Shown: positions 34,810 to 45,059 of the stretch, piece after piece
How the letters are laid out: each line of letters opens with the position of its first letter
Numbering within the stretch: position 1 is the stretch's first letter
From: Sipunculus nudus
Taxonomy: Eukaryota; Annelida; Sipuncula; Golfingiida; Sipunculidae
Assembly (NCBI GenBank): GCA_026874595.1
Contig: CM049316.1
Coordinates: 73,935,176 to 73,999,175 of the forward strand
Direction: 5' to 3'
DNA: 64,000 nucleotides
Made by a program: the position numbers and the translations under genes
Notes under the pieces: generated by a model
Databases searched by the model: none
Told to the model about the DNA's origin: nothing
What the model saw: the letters and a program-made list of their open reading frames with translations, nothing else

Positions 34810-37800
34810 CTAGTCCTGGTGTCCTTCAACTGGATACAGAACCACGATCTTTGTAATTGGGCGCTCATATTCCCCTCGAGCCGTTTTCACGCGAACATTG
34901 CGAATTTTCCCGTCTGCGCCTGGGAATACCTTTACAATGATTCTCTTGTTCCACTGACCACGAATGGGATTTGACCAAAACATAATCTCCTTCGCTGACA
35001 TTGCGTTGAGATTGTTGCCATTTCTTGCGTGGTACTAGCGTTGGAAAAACATCTTGGTACCAATGGGTCCACCAGTTTTCTACGATCTTCTGACAGAACT
35101 CATACCGATGCCTCGGATTTCGTGTCTCCAAAAACGGACCTTGTGGAATTGTGTTACTTGCGCGACCCAGTAGCAAGTCATTCAGAGATAAGTATGGACC
35201 GTCATGCGGGTCATCCGTATGTTTGCCGATTGGTCTAGAGTTGATCAGATTTGTTATCTCAAAGAACACTGTTTGCAGTTCAAGGGGGGCAAGACACTGA
35301 TCTCCAATTGCTCTTTTAATTGCAAGTTTTGTCGTCTTTATCATGCTTTCAGCACAACCGTTTTGATGAGCCGCTGTTGGTGTGAAGAATGTCCACTTAA
35401 TATGTTTCTCATGACAGTAGTTTTTTAACTCGGCCTTATCTCATGCCTCTACTGCCCGACGTAATTCTGCGTCTGCACCAACCGACTCCCCCGATCACTC
35501 CAAAGAGAGTTCGGATATCCCCGAATGGTGAAAAACCATCATGAATCCTTCTGTTGAATAGTCTGTTGCGATATCAATATATACAGCTCTCACCATGAGG
35601 CATGTGAATAGGACTCCGTAGACCTTGGCTGTCTTATTTCTCCCGATGCGAACATTCATAGGTCCGAAAAGATCCACAGAAGTGTTGTAGAACGGTGGGG
35701 TGTGCGCCTGCAAACGACTGAGTGGGAGATCTCCCATAACTTGAAGTTCTGTTTTTGCTTCCCACTCGCGACAGAATACGCATTTTCTTTTCACTGCTTT
35801 TGCAAGGCGGGTAACACCCAGGATCCAGTACCTCCTGTGCACCTTGGCTGCGCATGCCGCTGTACCAGGGTGTCCACAGTTCTGATGTACATGCCGAACA
35901 ATGAGAACTGACAGCCAGGCCTTGGCTGGCAAGATAGCCGGACTGTATCCATCATACGAAACCAGATTGTTGGTACGTCCTTTCACCACGATGATTCCAC
36001 GCTCATTTTCTGTTGGTGAGAGTGATTTGAGTTCTTTCTTTTGCAAAAGTGGTACCAATGTGCGCTGTGCTTCTATTACAAGAGTTTTCTCAGCCTTCTG
36101 TTTTTCCTCAATTGTGATTTCTCCTTTGGCTGTAGCTTGGCCTTTCACTTTTGCCTTCAAATTATGCATGAACCTATCCCTCATCGCTGTAACAGTAATG
36201 GCTTTTCGTAAGGTTGAACAATGTTGTATTTGACTTTCTGTGTTATTTTGGATTTCTGCCATAGTGACTGATACGATTTTCCGCTTCCTGGCTTCCGATT
36301 CTATGGCTTCTGTCTCAGTTGCCTGCAACATTTCACCCTTATCATTTGGCCATTCCTCCTCCGGGCGCCGCAAAAAGTTTGCCCCGTGAGTCCAACGACC
36401 GTTCAACTGGTTAAGCGGCAGTCCTCTGCTGAGGTCATCTGCGACGTTTTCTTCTGACAAGATGTGTCTCCAATCATCCTCATTTGTCTTCATTTGTATT
36501 TCGCCGACTCGAACTAACACAAACGGTTTAAATATCCGTGATTCTGCTTTTATCCACGCCAAAGCTGTCTTAGAATCAGTGAGCAGAACGGTTTTCTCTA
36601 TATCTAGGCGAGTTTGTGTTCTGATCGTATGATTGAGCCGTGCTCCAATGACGCAACTGTTTAGTTCGAGTTTTGGGATTCCAATGCTTTTCAATGGAGC
36701 GACTTTGGACTTGGCTATTACGAAACGCGTCGCGAAGCCTCCGTTTGCCAGTTTCCATCTTAGATGAGCGACTGCACCGTATGCTTGCTCGGACGCATCA
36801 CAGTTGATGATCAATATGGGCTGTTCTTGCGCTCCTTCGGGGGTCAAGCATCGATCAAATGTCACCTCATTCAGATCTTTTAACTGTGAGAACCACTGAT
36901 GCCAGAATTCTTTGTCTCTAGGCAAGATGTCATCATCCCAGTCTATTTTCTGGCGCCAAAGATGTTGTAATCCGATTTTTGCTGTGACCAGAAAGGGGGC
37001 TGCATATCCGATAATGTCAAAGACTCCTGACATTATGCCCAGTATCATACGTTTTGTCAAGACAAGCGGTGCTTGTTTGTATGCGTGATTTGCTTCAATT
37101 TTCAGCAGTTTGTTGTTGTTTGAAGCGACGTATAACACATCTGTTGCACGGTTCCAGCAGATCCCCAGTACTTTCTCCCCAGTAGAGAGAAGATTTCTTG
37201 TTATTTCTGTTTGAGGCTTAGTTCCTGGAAGGTCCACGTTTGACGTCCATTCCTTTATGCTGAAATGACCTCTTTCAAGAACAGCATTGATTTGTTTGAT
37301 GCGCGTGGCTGCTTCTTCAGCGTCAGCTAGACTATCAGCGATATCATCCATATACCTGGACCATATTATGGTTTCGACAGCCTCAGGGTATTCTTGTGCT
37401 GCTTCTTCTGCAGTCAGATTAAGTGCAGTGTTTGCCAAAGCAGGTGAACATTTGTCTCCAAATGTGAGCATTAGTTTCTTGTAGATATCTGGTGGCCGAT
37501 TTTCCATGTCCCTCCATAGGAACCTGTGTGTGTTTGCATCTAGAGTTGGTAATACTAGTACCGAATGGTACATTTTAGATATGTCTCCGTATATACCTAT
37601 CGGCTTCTCCCTGAAACGCAGGATCACTCCAACTAAATTGTTAAGTAGATTGGGCCCTTTGTGCTGGTAGTCATTTAGACAATGTCCTTGATAATTCGCT
37701 GCAATATTGAAGACTAATCGGCATGGTGTAGACCGTTTTTCCGGTTTCAACACTGCGTGGTGACTCAGATAAAATACAGGCCCCTGGTAGGATTTTACTT

Positions 37801-38236
37801 CTTCCTCATCCAGTTTCCGTGCACATCCTCGTTTTTCCAAGTCCTTTATTTGTTCCCCGTACATGCGTGCGTGTTCTGAATTTCGACCGAGTCTCTTTTC
37901 CGTACTCATAAGTCTGGCATACGCTTGTGGATAGTTATCAGGCAGTTCACTGGGATCCTTTTCCCATGGGATGGGAATCATCCATCTGTTCCCTACATTA
38001 ATTGCTGATTTTCGGATTTTTTCATTCTCGATTCTTTCGGCAGGATTCATATTTAGTTGTTTGGGTTCGAGACAACAGGGGTTAACTGCAATACCCATCT
38101 CCTCTGCCGACCAAAATTCTCCTAGGTCCACTTCCGGTGTTCTCCTAACTTCCTGGAGTAAATAAACTCCCGTCCTTTGATTAACTGACAGTCCTTCTGA
38201 CATCCCAAATACTACTGGACCAAGGATTGACCTTCT
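34810..38236 (-). pseudogene. BEL pol: reverse transcriptase, RNase H, integrase
   Basis: A long open stretch (38203-35498, 902 codons) carries an RT with GDISKMYHS and the catalytic RYMDDIADS box (metal-binding Asp pair), BEL-specific RNase H (IINCDASEQAYGAV, LTDSKTALAWI), and integrase with an H-x-H...C-x2-C zinc finger (HVHQNCGH ... CVFC) and core Asp region (VDLFGPM, AVYIDIATD). TGA codons at 35495 and 35441 interrupt the integrase core. Integrase resumes with TPTAAHQNGCAES (35344 down), which contains the catalytic Glu. A frameshift near 34980 moves the C-terminal domain (FPGADGKIRNVRVKT, ending at 34810) to another frame. Functional integration by this copy is therefore unlikely. Confidence 0.9.
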
Positions 38237-38824
38237 CTAGGCTACAGCACCTCTTACTACAGGTTCCCCGCTATGGAACTTGACATAGTCCAAACCAATT
38301 AGGAGATCAGGATGGCCTGACCCTCTATGTAATTCTCTTGGGTCAATTCCGAACTGTTGTGCTAGGTCCTTAACCTGAACTCTTGATATTTCTCCGCAAA
38401 TCTCTGGGATTCCTATAGCCTGAAGGCGATAACTCTGACCACCCTGTTTCGGTTGCACATGTAACGTGTAGATTTTTGTCCTATACTCCTCCTCTGTGGC
38501 ACCTATTTTCCCAATGGTCACAGTCACGTATTTTCCTGGAAGTTCCAGTTGCTTTGCAGTGCTTTCCTTTATTAATGATAGGGACGCGCCGCTGTCCAGA
38601 AAGATACATCCGTTTGACTTTGTGAGTCCATTGTCTTAATTTATCAGGTTACCTTGTATTACAGGCAGGAGACTTTTATCCTCTGCAGCTGCTGGGTTGG
38701 TTAACGCACCTTCTATCCCGGTCATCGTAATGGGGCTCTCAAAGGGAGCGCCATGAAGCAGAACATGATGACTGTATTTACACGGAGTATTATCTGTCAT
38801 TTGTGTACATCTTTTTCTCTGTCT
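38237..38824 (-). pseudogene. BEL protease region
   Basis: In frame with gag and pol. The active-site motif FLDSGASLSLI is present (D-S-G codons about 38589-38597), followed by a typical retropepsin body and a LLIGLDY flap region at its end. A TAA at 38636-38638 lies just before the active site and a TAG at 38237-38239 separates it from pol. In BEL elements this protease normally matures a single Gag-Pol chain. Confidence 0.8.
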
Positions 38825-39997
38825 TCATGGCCCGTAATGTTTGTTCAGACAAAAATAGCAAACTTTGTTTTTTCTCACCTCAGCCAAACGTTGTGACACA
38901 TTCATAGCTATAAATTTGTTACATTCCTGAGGATGATGTATCTGTTCGCAACAAACCCAACATGAGGCTCTTCTGGGTTGTCTATTAGCAGGGGGGGTCC
39001 CAGCCGCATGTGTGACAGCTTTAGGTTTTGTAGCCGTCACTGTGTGAGGGGTTTTGTTCTGCACGTCACCTACTCGCGTGAAATGTCCTGTCTCTATGCA
39101 TACATTTGCAGCTTTCTGACCGCTACTACGAATTTCTGCCCCCGCAATGCGCTTTATGTCCATTTCAATTTTCATGAATTGTAGCAAGTTGTCAATGTTC
39201 GGGTTCAAACTCTTTTCCAGCTGATACCGAGCCCACTTTATTCTATCACTGTATGATAACTTAGACTCAATTGTGGCCAACATTGTCGAATTGTCTAAGT
39301 CATTAGCATGATGTAATTCACCCAATACGTTCTTTGCACTTTTCACCTGGTGATACAGATTAGCAAATTTAGTGCTATCTTCTTCAGGGACTGCCTTAAG
39401 CTTTGACAGATTTGCCAGCACTGCATCTGAAATAACCCTGGGATCCCCATATTGCTGATCAAGAATGCCCCAAGCTTCAGTACAGTTATTTACTCCAACT
39501 AACCATTTTCTGACGTCATCACTCACCGCTTTTTTGAGACAGTACAGTACCTCTGTGTCACTATATCCAGTACCAAACACAAAATTAAAGTCCTTTCTAA
39601 ACTGGAAATAATCCAAAACTTTGCCCCCGAATGTTGGTTTTTCCACTCTATCCACCTTTAGTTTAAGATTGTCCATTGTCTGGGGCAGAGAATGCGAGGC
39701 TGATACAGCAGATACCGATGCGACGTAATCATTCACATCCATGCCTATTTTATCAAAAGCGTCTGATATTGGCTCTAACAATTTATCTTCATGTTCTACC
39801 ACTTCTGGGTTATCTAGTTTTCTCAAATATTCTTTATGTGCACGTACCAGTTCATCATATGCATGTTTAACACTCTCAGATGCTGCTGTAATCTCTGCAA
39901 CTGGTCGCTTTCTTCCAATCAAACCATACAACGATTTCTCCGCTCGTCCCCATGTCCCTTTGGCGATACCTCACTCTCGTTTTGCTTTGTTTGCCAT
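38825..39997 (-). pseudogene. BEL gag
   Basis: The likely ATG is at 39997, but an in-frame TGA occurs at 39971-39973, nine codons later. Thereafter the frame is open to a TGA at 38825. The product shows the BEL gag core (VEKPTFGGKVLDYFQFRKDF, then DVRKWLVGV and WGILDQQYGDP), typical of a capsid-like domain, and a C-terminal Cys-rich part (CWVCCEQIHHPQEC, then CYFCLNKHYG). The second zinc knuckle is cut by the TGA at 38825. Gag assembles the particle. Confidence 0.9.
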
Positions 39998-40086
39998 GTT
40001 TATATATCATAATATGGTTAACGGAGAAATATATTTCTGCTGTATCAGCTTCCAATGACTCCGTTATAATAACTGACTTCAAATTG

Positions 40087-40629
40087 TGGAGCGGCCAGAC
40101 ATTCGTGCTTCGTCACAGTCAAGAACACAACTATCCAGTTATAAAGGCTTGTAAGACTTTGCTATAACTTTATTCTGTGTAAATACAGCTCTTGATAATA
40201 TTCCAAAGTTATTTGAAGTCTGAAAATACAGAAGGGATAAAGAATAATAAGTCTCTGTAAGTGAAACCTTGCAAAGCTATGTTCATATATAGTTTCATGA
40301 ATTAACAGTAGACGGCGTGCGGATCGCATCGTTATTCCAAATATCATCCGGTTAAGCCAGACCACAAACAAGGCGAAAACTTACTAATTTATCTGTTTAA
40401 ACAGGCAAAACTTTAGTAGTTCAATAGTCTAGATTGCCCTTTATGTAATAGCACTTAACTTACCAGTCTGCGCCTATTAATATATGGTTGTATTCCGTAT
40501 ACAAATCACTCGATCTGGCCTTCCGACTTTCCTTTGTTTTAGTTTCTGAGAAGTGCGCATGCGCGTCATATCTTTTACAACCTCCACGCAAGAGTGCATA
40601 TTCACAATATAACGTTTGCTCGCGATCCA
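40087..40629 (-). repeat. 5' LTR of the BEL element
   Basis: 543 bp, the promoter LTR for the minus-strand element. It also contains TGCGCATGCGCG, at 40554-40565. Confidence 0.95.
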
Positions 40630-40634
40630 ACATC
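40630..40634. repeat. BEL target-site duplication, right (ACATC)
   Basis: Matches 34060-34064. Confidence 0.9.
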
Positions 40635-40901
40635 CATGCTAATATGCAACACACGTCACTCTATTCCCTTGCCACTTAATCCATGCCTCACTTCACCTGT
40701 CCTACTCTGATTTCTGCGGATACACATAGTCGCTTGTCGACTACCCATATTATTCTAGTTTTAAAATGTCCTAGTCTGAAACTTGCAGGTCCAAAATGTC
40801 TATTTTGCTGAAATTATAATGACTGAGGTAGATATGCAGGATCAATATTAAATTTAAAAAATAAACCTCCATTCATACTCCCAAACTTTGCACAGGTTCG
40901 C

Positions 40902-41517
40902 ATTACAGGCCTTGTTATAATTTAATATCGGCTTCTTTATCAGGAGGAACGGTTATTCAGGTGCAGACAACCCAAAAATGTGCTGCCATGAGATCTGGGT
41001 TCCAGCTGTATGCCCGTGACTGTTTCAGGAGAATGGACGGTTTTATCTGCCAGTATAAAAGTAAAAATTATGCTACTTCCTGATAGTTTATGATTAAAAA
41101 TAAAAATAAATGCCTTTATTCTATCCTGCATATTTTTGTGTGAAAAATATGATGCAATTGAACAGCTTGTGTTATATCCTTACAAAACTTTCAATCAACC
41201 AAGTTAGCCCACACAAAACTCAGACTCATGTTAGAAACAAACCTATACGACCAGTATTTTTGTTCCAATCTTTCATTTAAGGCTTCTACTCGAGGTTAAT
41301 GCAATTCTCATAATGTGATTTTTTAAATAGAAATATGAATATTATATATACCTAATATAAACTTTTTAGTTTACCAAATAAGAGAATTCTTTTGAATAAC
41401 ATAATTAACTGCCATTAGTATGAAACCCTTTAATCCTATCTTACTGTGTAACCTCGTTATGTGCCTAATGTTGAGTCAACTGGCGTTCAATTTGAAAATT
41501 ATAATTTTCTGTTTCAG
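40902..41517. other. Intronic sequence upstream of the CTLD exon
   Basis: AT-rich, no gene seen; ends in an AATTTTCTGTTTCAG acceptor. Confidence 0.5.
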
Positions 41518-41745
41518 AATTTAACTCTTCAAATACAACTTGCAGACAGCTGTCACCGGGAAGAGAAACATGTATAATGGTATATAAGGATGAAATGTCT
41601 TGGTATGAAGCTGATCAGAGGTGCACAGAGTCGGGTGGTAGCTTGCTTGTTGATGTTAACGGAGGCCACGTCTCTGCCGGTAACAGACTCTACCTTTGGG
41701 TCGGCCTGATCAAAGGGGGCTGGTACATCACGCCACCTGTCGGAG
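41518..41745 (+). CDS. C-type lectin-like domain exon (N-terminal half)
   Basis: Acceptor TTCTGTTTCAG and donor GGAG|GTAATG frame 228 bases (76 codons, phase 1 at both ends). The translation has CRQLSPGRETC, then MSWYEADQRCTESGGSLL, the signature of the first CTLD helix region (W-x-x-A-x-x-x-C...G-G-x-L), and LYLWVGLIKGGWYI, matching the W-I-G-L strand. The C-terminal half, with the calcium/sugar-binding loop and last cysteines, must lie in later exons. The phase matches the signal-peptide exon at 31118-31211, suggesting a secreted lectin. C-type lectins bind glycans and are expanded in bivalve immunity (family knowledge). Without splicing the frame ends at 41763. Confidence 0.7.
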
Positions 41746-42400
41746 GTAATGGTACACAGATGTGAAGGATATTAAAATACACGTGAACCAGATTGATAAC
41801 CTTCACTTACTGGTATTATTATTGTATTCATTTGTTCAGCTGGCCATATTTATTTGAAACCAAATCATTGTGAGCATATTTACTCTAATTATTGTTCATT
41901 TTGTCTCATCCTTTATATGAAACTGTTAAGAACAAACTTATAAGTCAATGATCGAAAGTAATCATACAAAAGAAATGGGAAATACTGCTGCCATAGTTGT
42001 GACCTTTTCGAGAGAAGCTTAAAAAAACTTGAGCAGGACAAAATATTCAGGTATTAATCAAGTGTTAATAGATAAGTGGACAGTTCCGCAAAATCTGCTT
42101 TCCTTAATGTTTATTGCTTGCCGGAATCAAAGATTTCGGCAAGCATATTGGTCAGTTGCGTATGTCTGTTTGTCTGTCTCGGATCCGCTTGACACTAGTT
42201 ATTCCATAAAGCTCTCTTGTGGCCTGGAATAGCTTTAAAAGCCTGCTAATCACCCTCCTTATCTTCTGGCTTACTGTGTGTGGATATAATAAAGACCCTT
42301 AGGTAATTTTGGGAAAGAAATATTCTTATAACGCCCTTGTGGTGTTGGTATGAACAATAATGTTAGTAAATATTGTACGTGTGCTTATTTTGACAAACAG

Positions 42401-42460
42401 GAAATCATGGAACCGGAGCCCGGATGATTGCACATGTGCGGAAGATGAAAGGTGGTGGTG
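42401..42460 (+). CDS. Candidate small exon, possibly C-terminal CTLD part
   Basis: Sixty bases between TTTTGACAAACAG and G|GTAAGA. One frame reads SWNRSPDDCTCAEDERWWW, reminiscent of the Trp/Cys-rich end of a CTLD, but that frame needs a phase-2 partner and the 41518-41745 exon ends in phase 1. The phase-1 frame is open but not lectin-like. Weak. Confidence 0.2.
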
Positions 42461-42563
42461 GTAAGAATAAATGAATGTACTGTCATTTTCAAAACGGCAG
42501 CTATTTTGCCGCCCCCATATGTTATAAACATGTGGCTTTAAACAAAACGGACAACCTGTGCAA

Positions 42564-42686
42564 CGATGGATTGTCGCTTTCGGGCTCATTCTTACGATGG
42601 ATTGTCGCTTTTGGGCTCATTCTTACGATAGATTGTCGACTTTGGGCTCTGACGATGGATTGTCGCTTTTGGGCTCATTCTTATAA
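42564..42686. repeat. 31-bp minisatellite
   Basis: Four units of CGATGGATTGTCGCTTTTGG followed by GCTCATTCTTA, starting at 42564, 42595, 42626 and 42653 (the third is 4 bases short). Confidence 0.9.
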
Positions 42687-45059
42687 AATGTCCCAGAAAT
42701 TATCTTTATTTAAAAGACGTCCATTATATCGGAATAGGCCCCTTTAATCTCTGTGAAAGGAGACTTATTCAAACAAAAACACATTTCAATATTTCAAACA
42801 CAAATCACAAAATTGATACCAATGGTCTACACAGAAAGATGTACAATTTACTGTACTGGTTGCTGATACGTACAATCAGCTGTCCGAATATCTGTCAAGG
42901 AAAAGCCACTTTGCCATAGTTTTCTGCCAGTTTTCTGTTTTCGCATGCGATGTGTCTTTCAGGGCCATGTATGTACTTCATATTTCCTTGAATCAGTGAG
43001 GTTCGGGAGTGACTTAATACATCTACTAACAAATTAAGATAATTTGAACAAAGTAAGACAGAGTTTGCTGACCAGATATCCCAAACAGTTAAAGAGGATT
43101 ATATTTTCCATAAACAAAATATCTCATATATAAATATTATTATCGGTTAGGCTTCTCTTAATTTCCGACTAGAAGTCTGGTTGAAATCCATTACCTGAAG
43201 CTATTACTTTGACAGTTGGAAAATGTCATTTATTTTTTTTTTAAATCCAGCCGTGTTTGACAGCGGAACGGAGCGATAGTAGGGATGAAGCAAAGAAGCG
43301 TACGACAGTGACAGACAAGTACGTTTCAAATTCATCTGTTACTGTTGTACTGCCAAAAGTGTATAAGCTTTTGAAAATCCACGATATTTGAGTTCGGGCG
43401 TACTACACACGTCAGAAGGAATTTTATCAACTGAATGCCAAACTTAGTAGGTGGTATTCCGATTCAACTGAAGCATAGCTTTGAGGATATGGGTAACAGA
43501 GTCCTTATTTCAGGTTTCCAAAGAGATTTTTTATGGACCTCCCTGGATATCAATAAAAAAGATTCTAGGTCCAATGGTTACGATTTGAGCTCTGTTAACA
43601 GATTAACACATCTTCGAAGGTCTAAGAATGCGTAAAAAATAAAGGAACTGATAAAACACTCCATGATGAATATGCAAGGAATCAGGGTGATCAATGCATT
43701 AGTTGTTAATACACTTGAGATTTGGCATCATTTTTTTTATTATTCAATGATCAATGCATTAGTTGTTCATATACTTGAGATTTGGCATCAAATTTTTAAT
43801 TCGGGGGGGGGGGGGGGGGGGCATGTGAGCCCCATACATCGAAGGATAAGGGTTTCCAAGGAGATTTTTCGTGGACCTCACTGGATGTCAAGTTAGATGA
43901 TTCCAGGTCCAGTGGTTACGATTTGTGCCTTGTTAATGCAAATTAACGCCGATTTCTAGGTTTGCATCTGTGAATCAAGACTTATTTAACACATTTAATT
44001 TTTTCCCGGGTTTCTATGTTAGGCCCCAGGTTTCAGCAAAAGCGCATTGAGAGCGGCGCCCCTCCCATTTTCAACCCAAACTATCTTAAATATATTGCAG
44101 TATATGTTTTATATCCAAAAAACAGAGCCGGGTGTTGCATCATGATGTATTTTAACACCTCCTACAGCTTTAACGTTTAAAATGTGTCAGTTCTGTACGA
44201 TAGGGAAACCCTTTGCCTTAAAAGTTATCGTTATGCGGACACTGAGTTCACTTACGTGTTTGCCCATGAGAGCAGGGATTGGGTGTTGTGATGTTCGGAC
44301 AGATGGGGCGGGTTCCAAAGGGGATCGATGCCCCCTGCTACTTTGTTCTATGATCATTCAGGCAATAGTTCAGCACTTATCGGCATTTATAAGTTAAACG
44401 ACTTAAATAAGGTGGTTCACTGAAACCATGAAGAAATTAGTTGCAATAATGCTATCTTTAACCAAAATCCTGACCGAATAACCCAGAAAGACGATTCACA
44501 AAGGGCTAAATTAAACTTGTAAAAAAATCCTGAAAAATAATGTTTTTCATGGATTTGAATCTTTTCATAAGAATACAGTTTCACAAACACACCACAAATA
44601 GACGTGGCAAGGATTTCATTCCTTTGGCAAGCCCTGATTCTTATTGGCACCCGATAAATAATTAAGTTTAAAAGATCTAATCTAGGTTGCAACGAATTGT
44701 TTATGTCGTGAAAGCCCTACATTTTGCTGGTTTATAGGTTGGGACTTAACTTATGGAAGCCTGAGTGGCTTGTCAATCATTCAGAGATACAAGAAATATG
44801 ATTATTTATAAATGAAATGCATTACTCGAGAGGCCGTTGTGTTTACATGTTCGGAATGAAAAGAATTCAGGGTAATAAAACATGTTAAATGAGTGTACTT
44901 CTACAAAATTGAGTGTACCTGAAACTCAACGCCATGCAAACAGAGGGCTAGGTGTAGCAGGAGTTCTTATATTCTTGCTTATAGCGTAGTTAACTCCACA
45001 AAGCTTGCCATGAGCACATCTCATTAAAAGATGGGGCTAGAAAAATATGTGACATTTTT
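42687..45059. other. No gene recognised; local duplications
   Basis: Contains a 60-bp tandem pair at 43689-43808 (GATCAATGCATTAGTTGTT...), a 19-base G run at 43803-43821, and a dispersed direct repeat (43515-43600 versus 43850-43925, GTTTCCAARGAGATTTTT). Small plus-strand frames (for example 43435-43635) are not conserved with anything known to me. Confidence 0.5.

Larger units (their letters stand above)
34065..40629 (-). mobile_element. BEL/Pao LTR retrotransposon, complete but coding-defective
   Basis: 6565 bp with 543-bp LTRs (TG...CA), ACATC duplications, a polypurine tract next to the 3' LTR, and gag, protease, RT, RNase H and integrase in one minus-strand frame, as in BEL/Pao. I count three LTR mismatches, so the insertion is young. 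Yet the frame has stops at 39971, 38825, 38636, 38237, 35495 and 35441 plus a frameshift near 34980. A primer-binding site next to the 5' LTR was not recognised. The element sits inside the TIR repeat at 33412-40710. Confidence 0.95.
33412..40710. mobile_element. TCCGCC-family TIR element split by the BEL retrotransposon
   Basis: 33412-34064 and 40630-40710 together match 12150-13130: the same GGTGGCRCCACC monomers on the left, and on the right the terminal ACTCTGATTTCTGCGGA-TA. The left TIR is missing (truncated at about 33412). The matching halves meet exactly at the ACATC duplication flanking the BEL element. Confidence 0.7.
32493..40901. mobile_element. GCGAACCTGTG-ended repeat, carrying two nested insertions
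   Basis: It starts GCGAACCTGTGAG and ends CACAGGTTCGC, an 11-base perfect inverted terminus. A GTCCGTCC-rich block follows the start. The first 600 bases match 51494-52000. Without the BEL element (6565 bp plus duplication) it is about 1.8 kb. It lies between the signal-peptide and CTLD exons, so it is intronic if they form one gene. No target duplication could be identified. Confidence 0.6.

Noticed and set aside
40086-40087. Primer-binding site next to the BEL 5' LTR
   Set aside because: The bases following the LTR on the minus strand (CAATTTGAAGTCAG) match no tRNA 3' end that I can recall with confidence.
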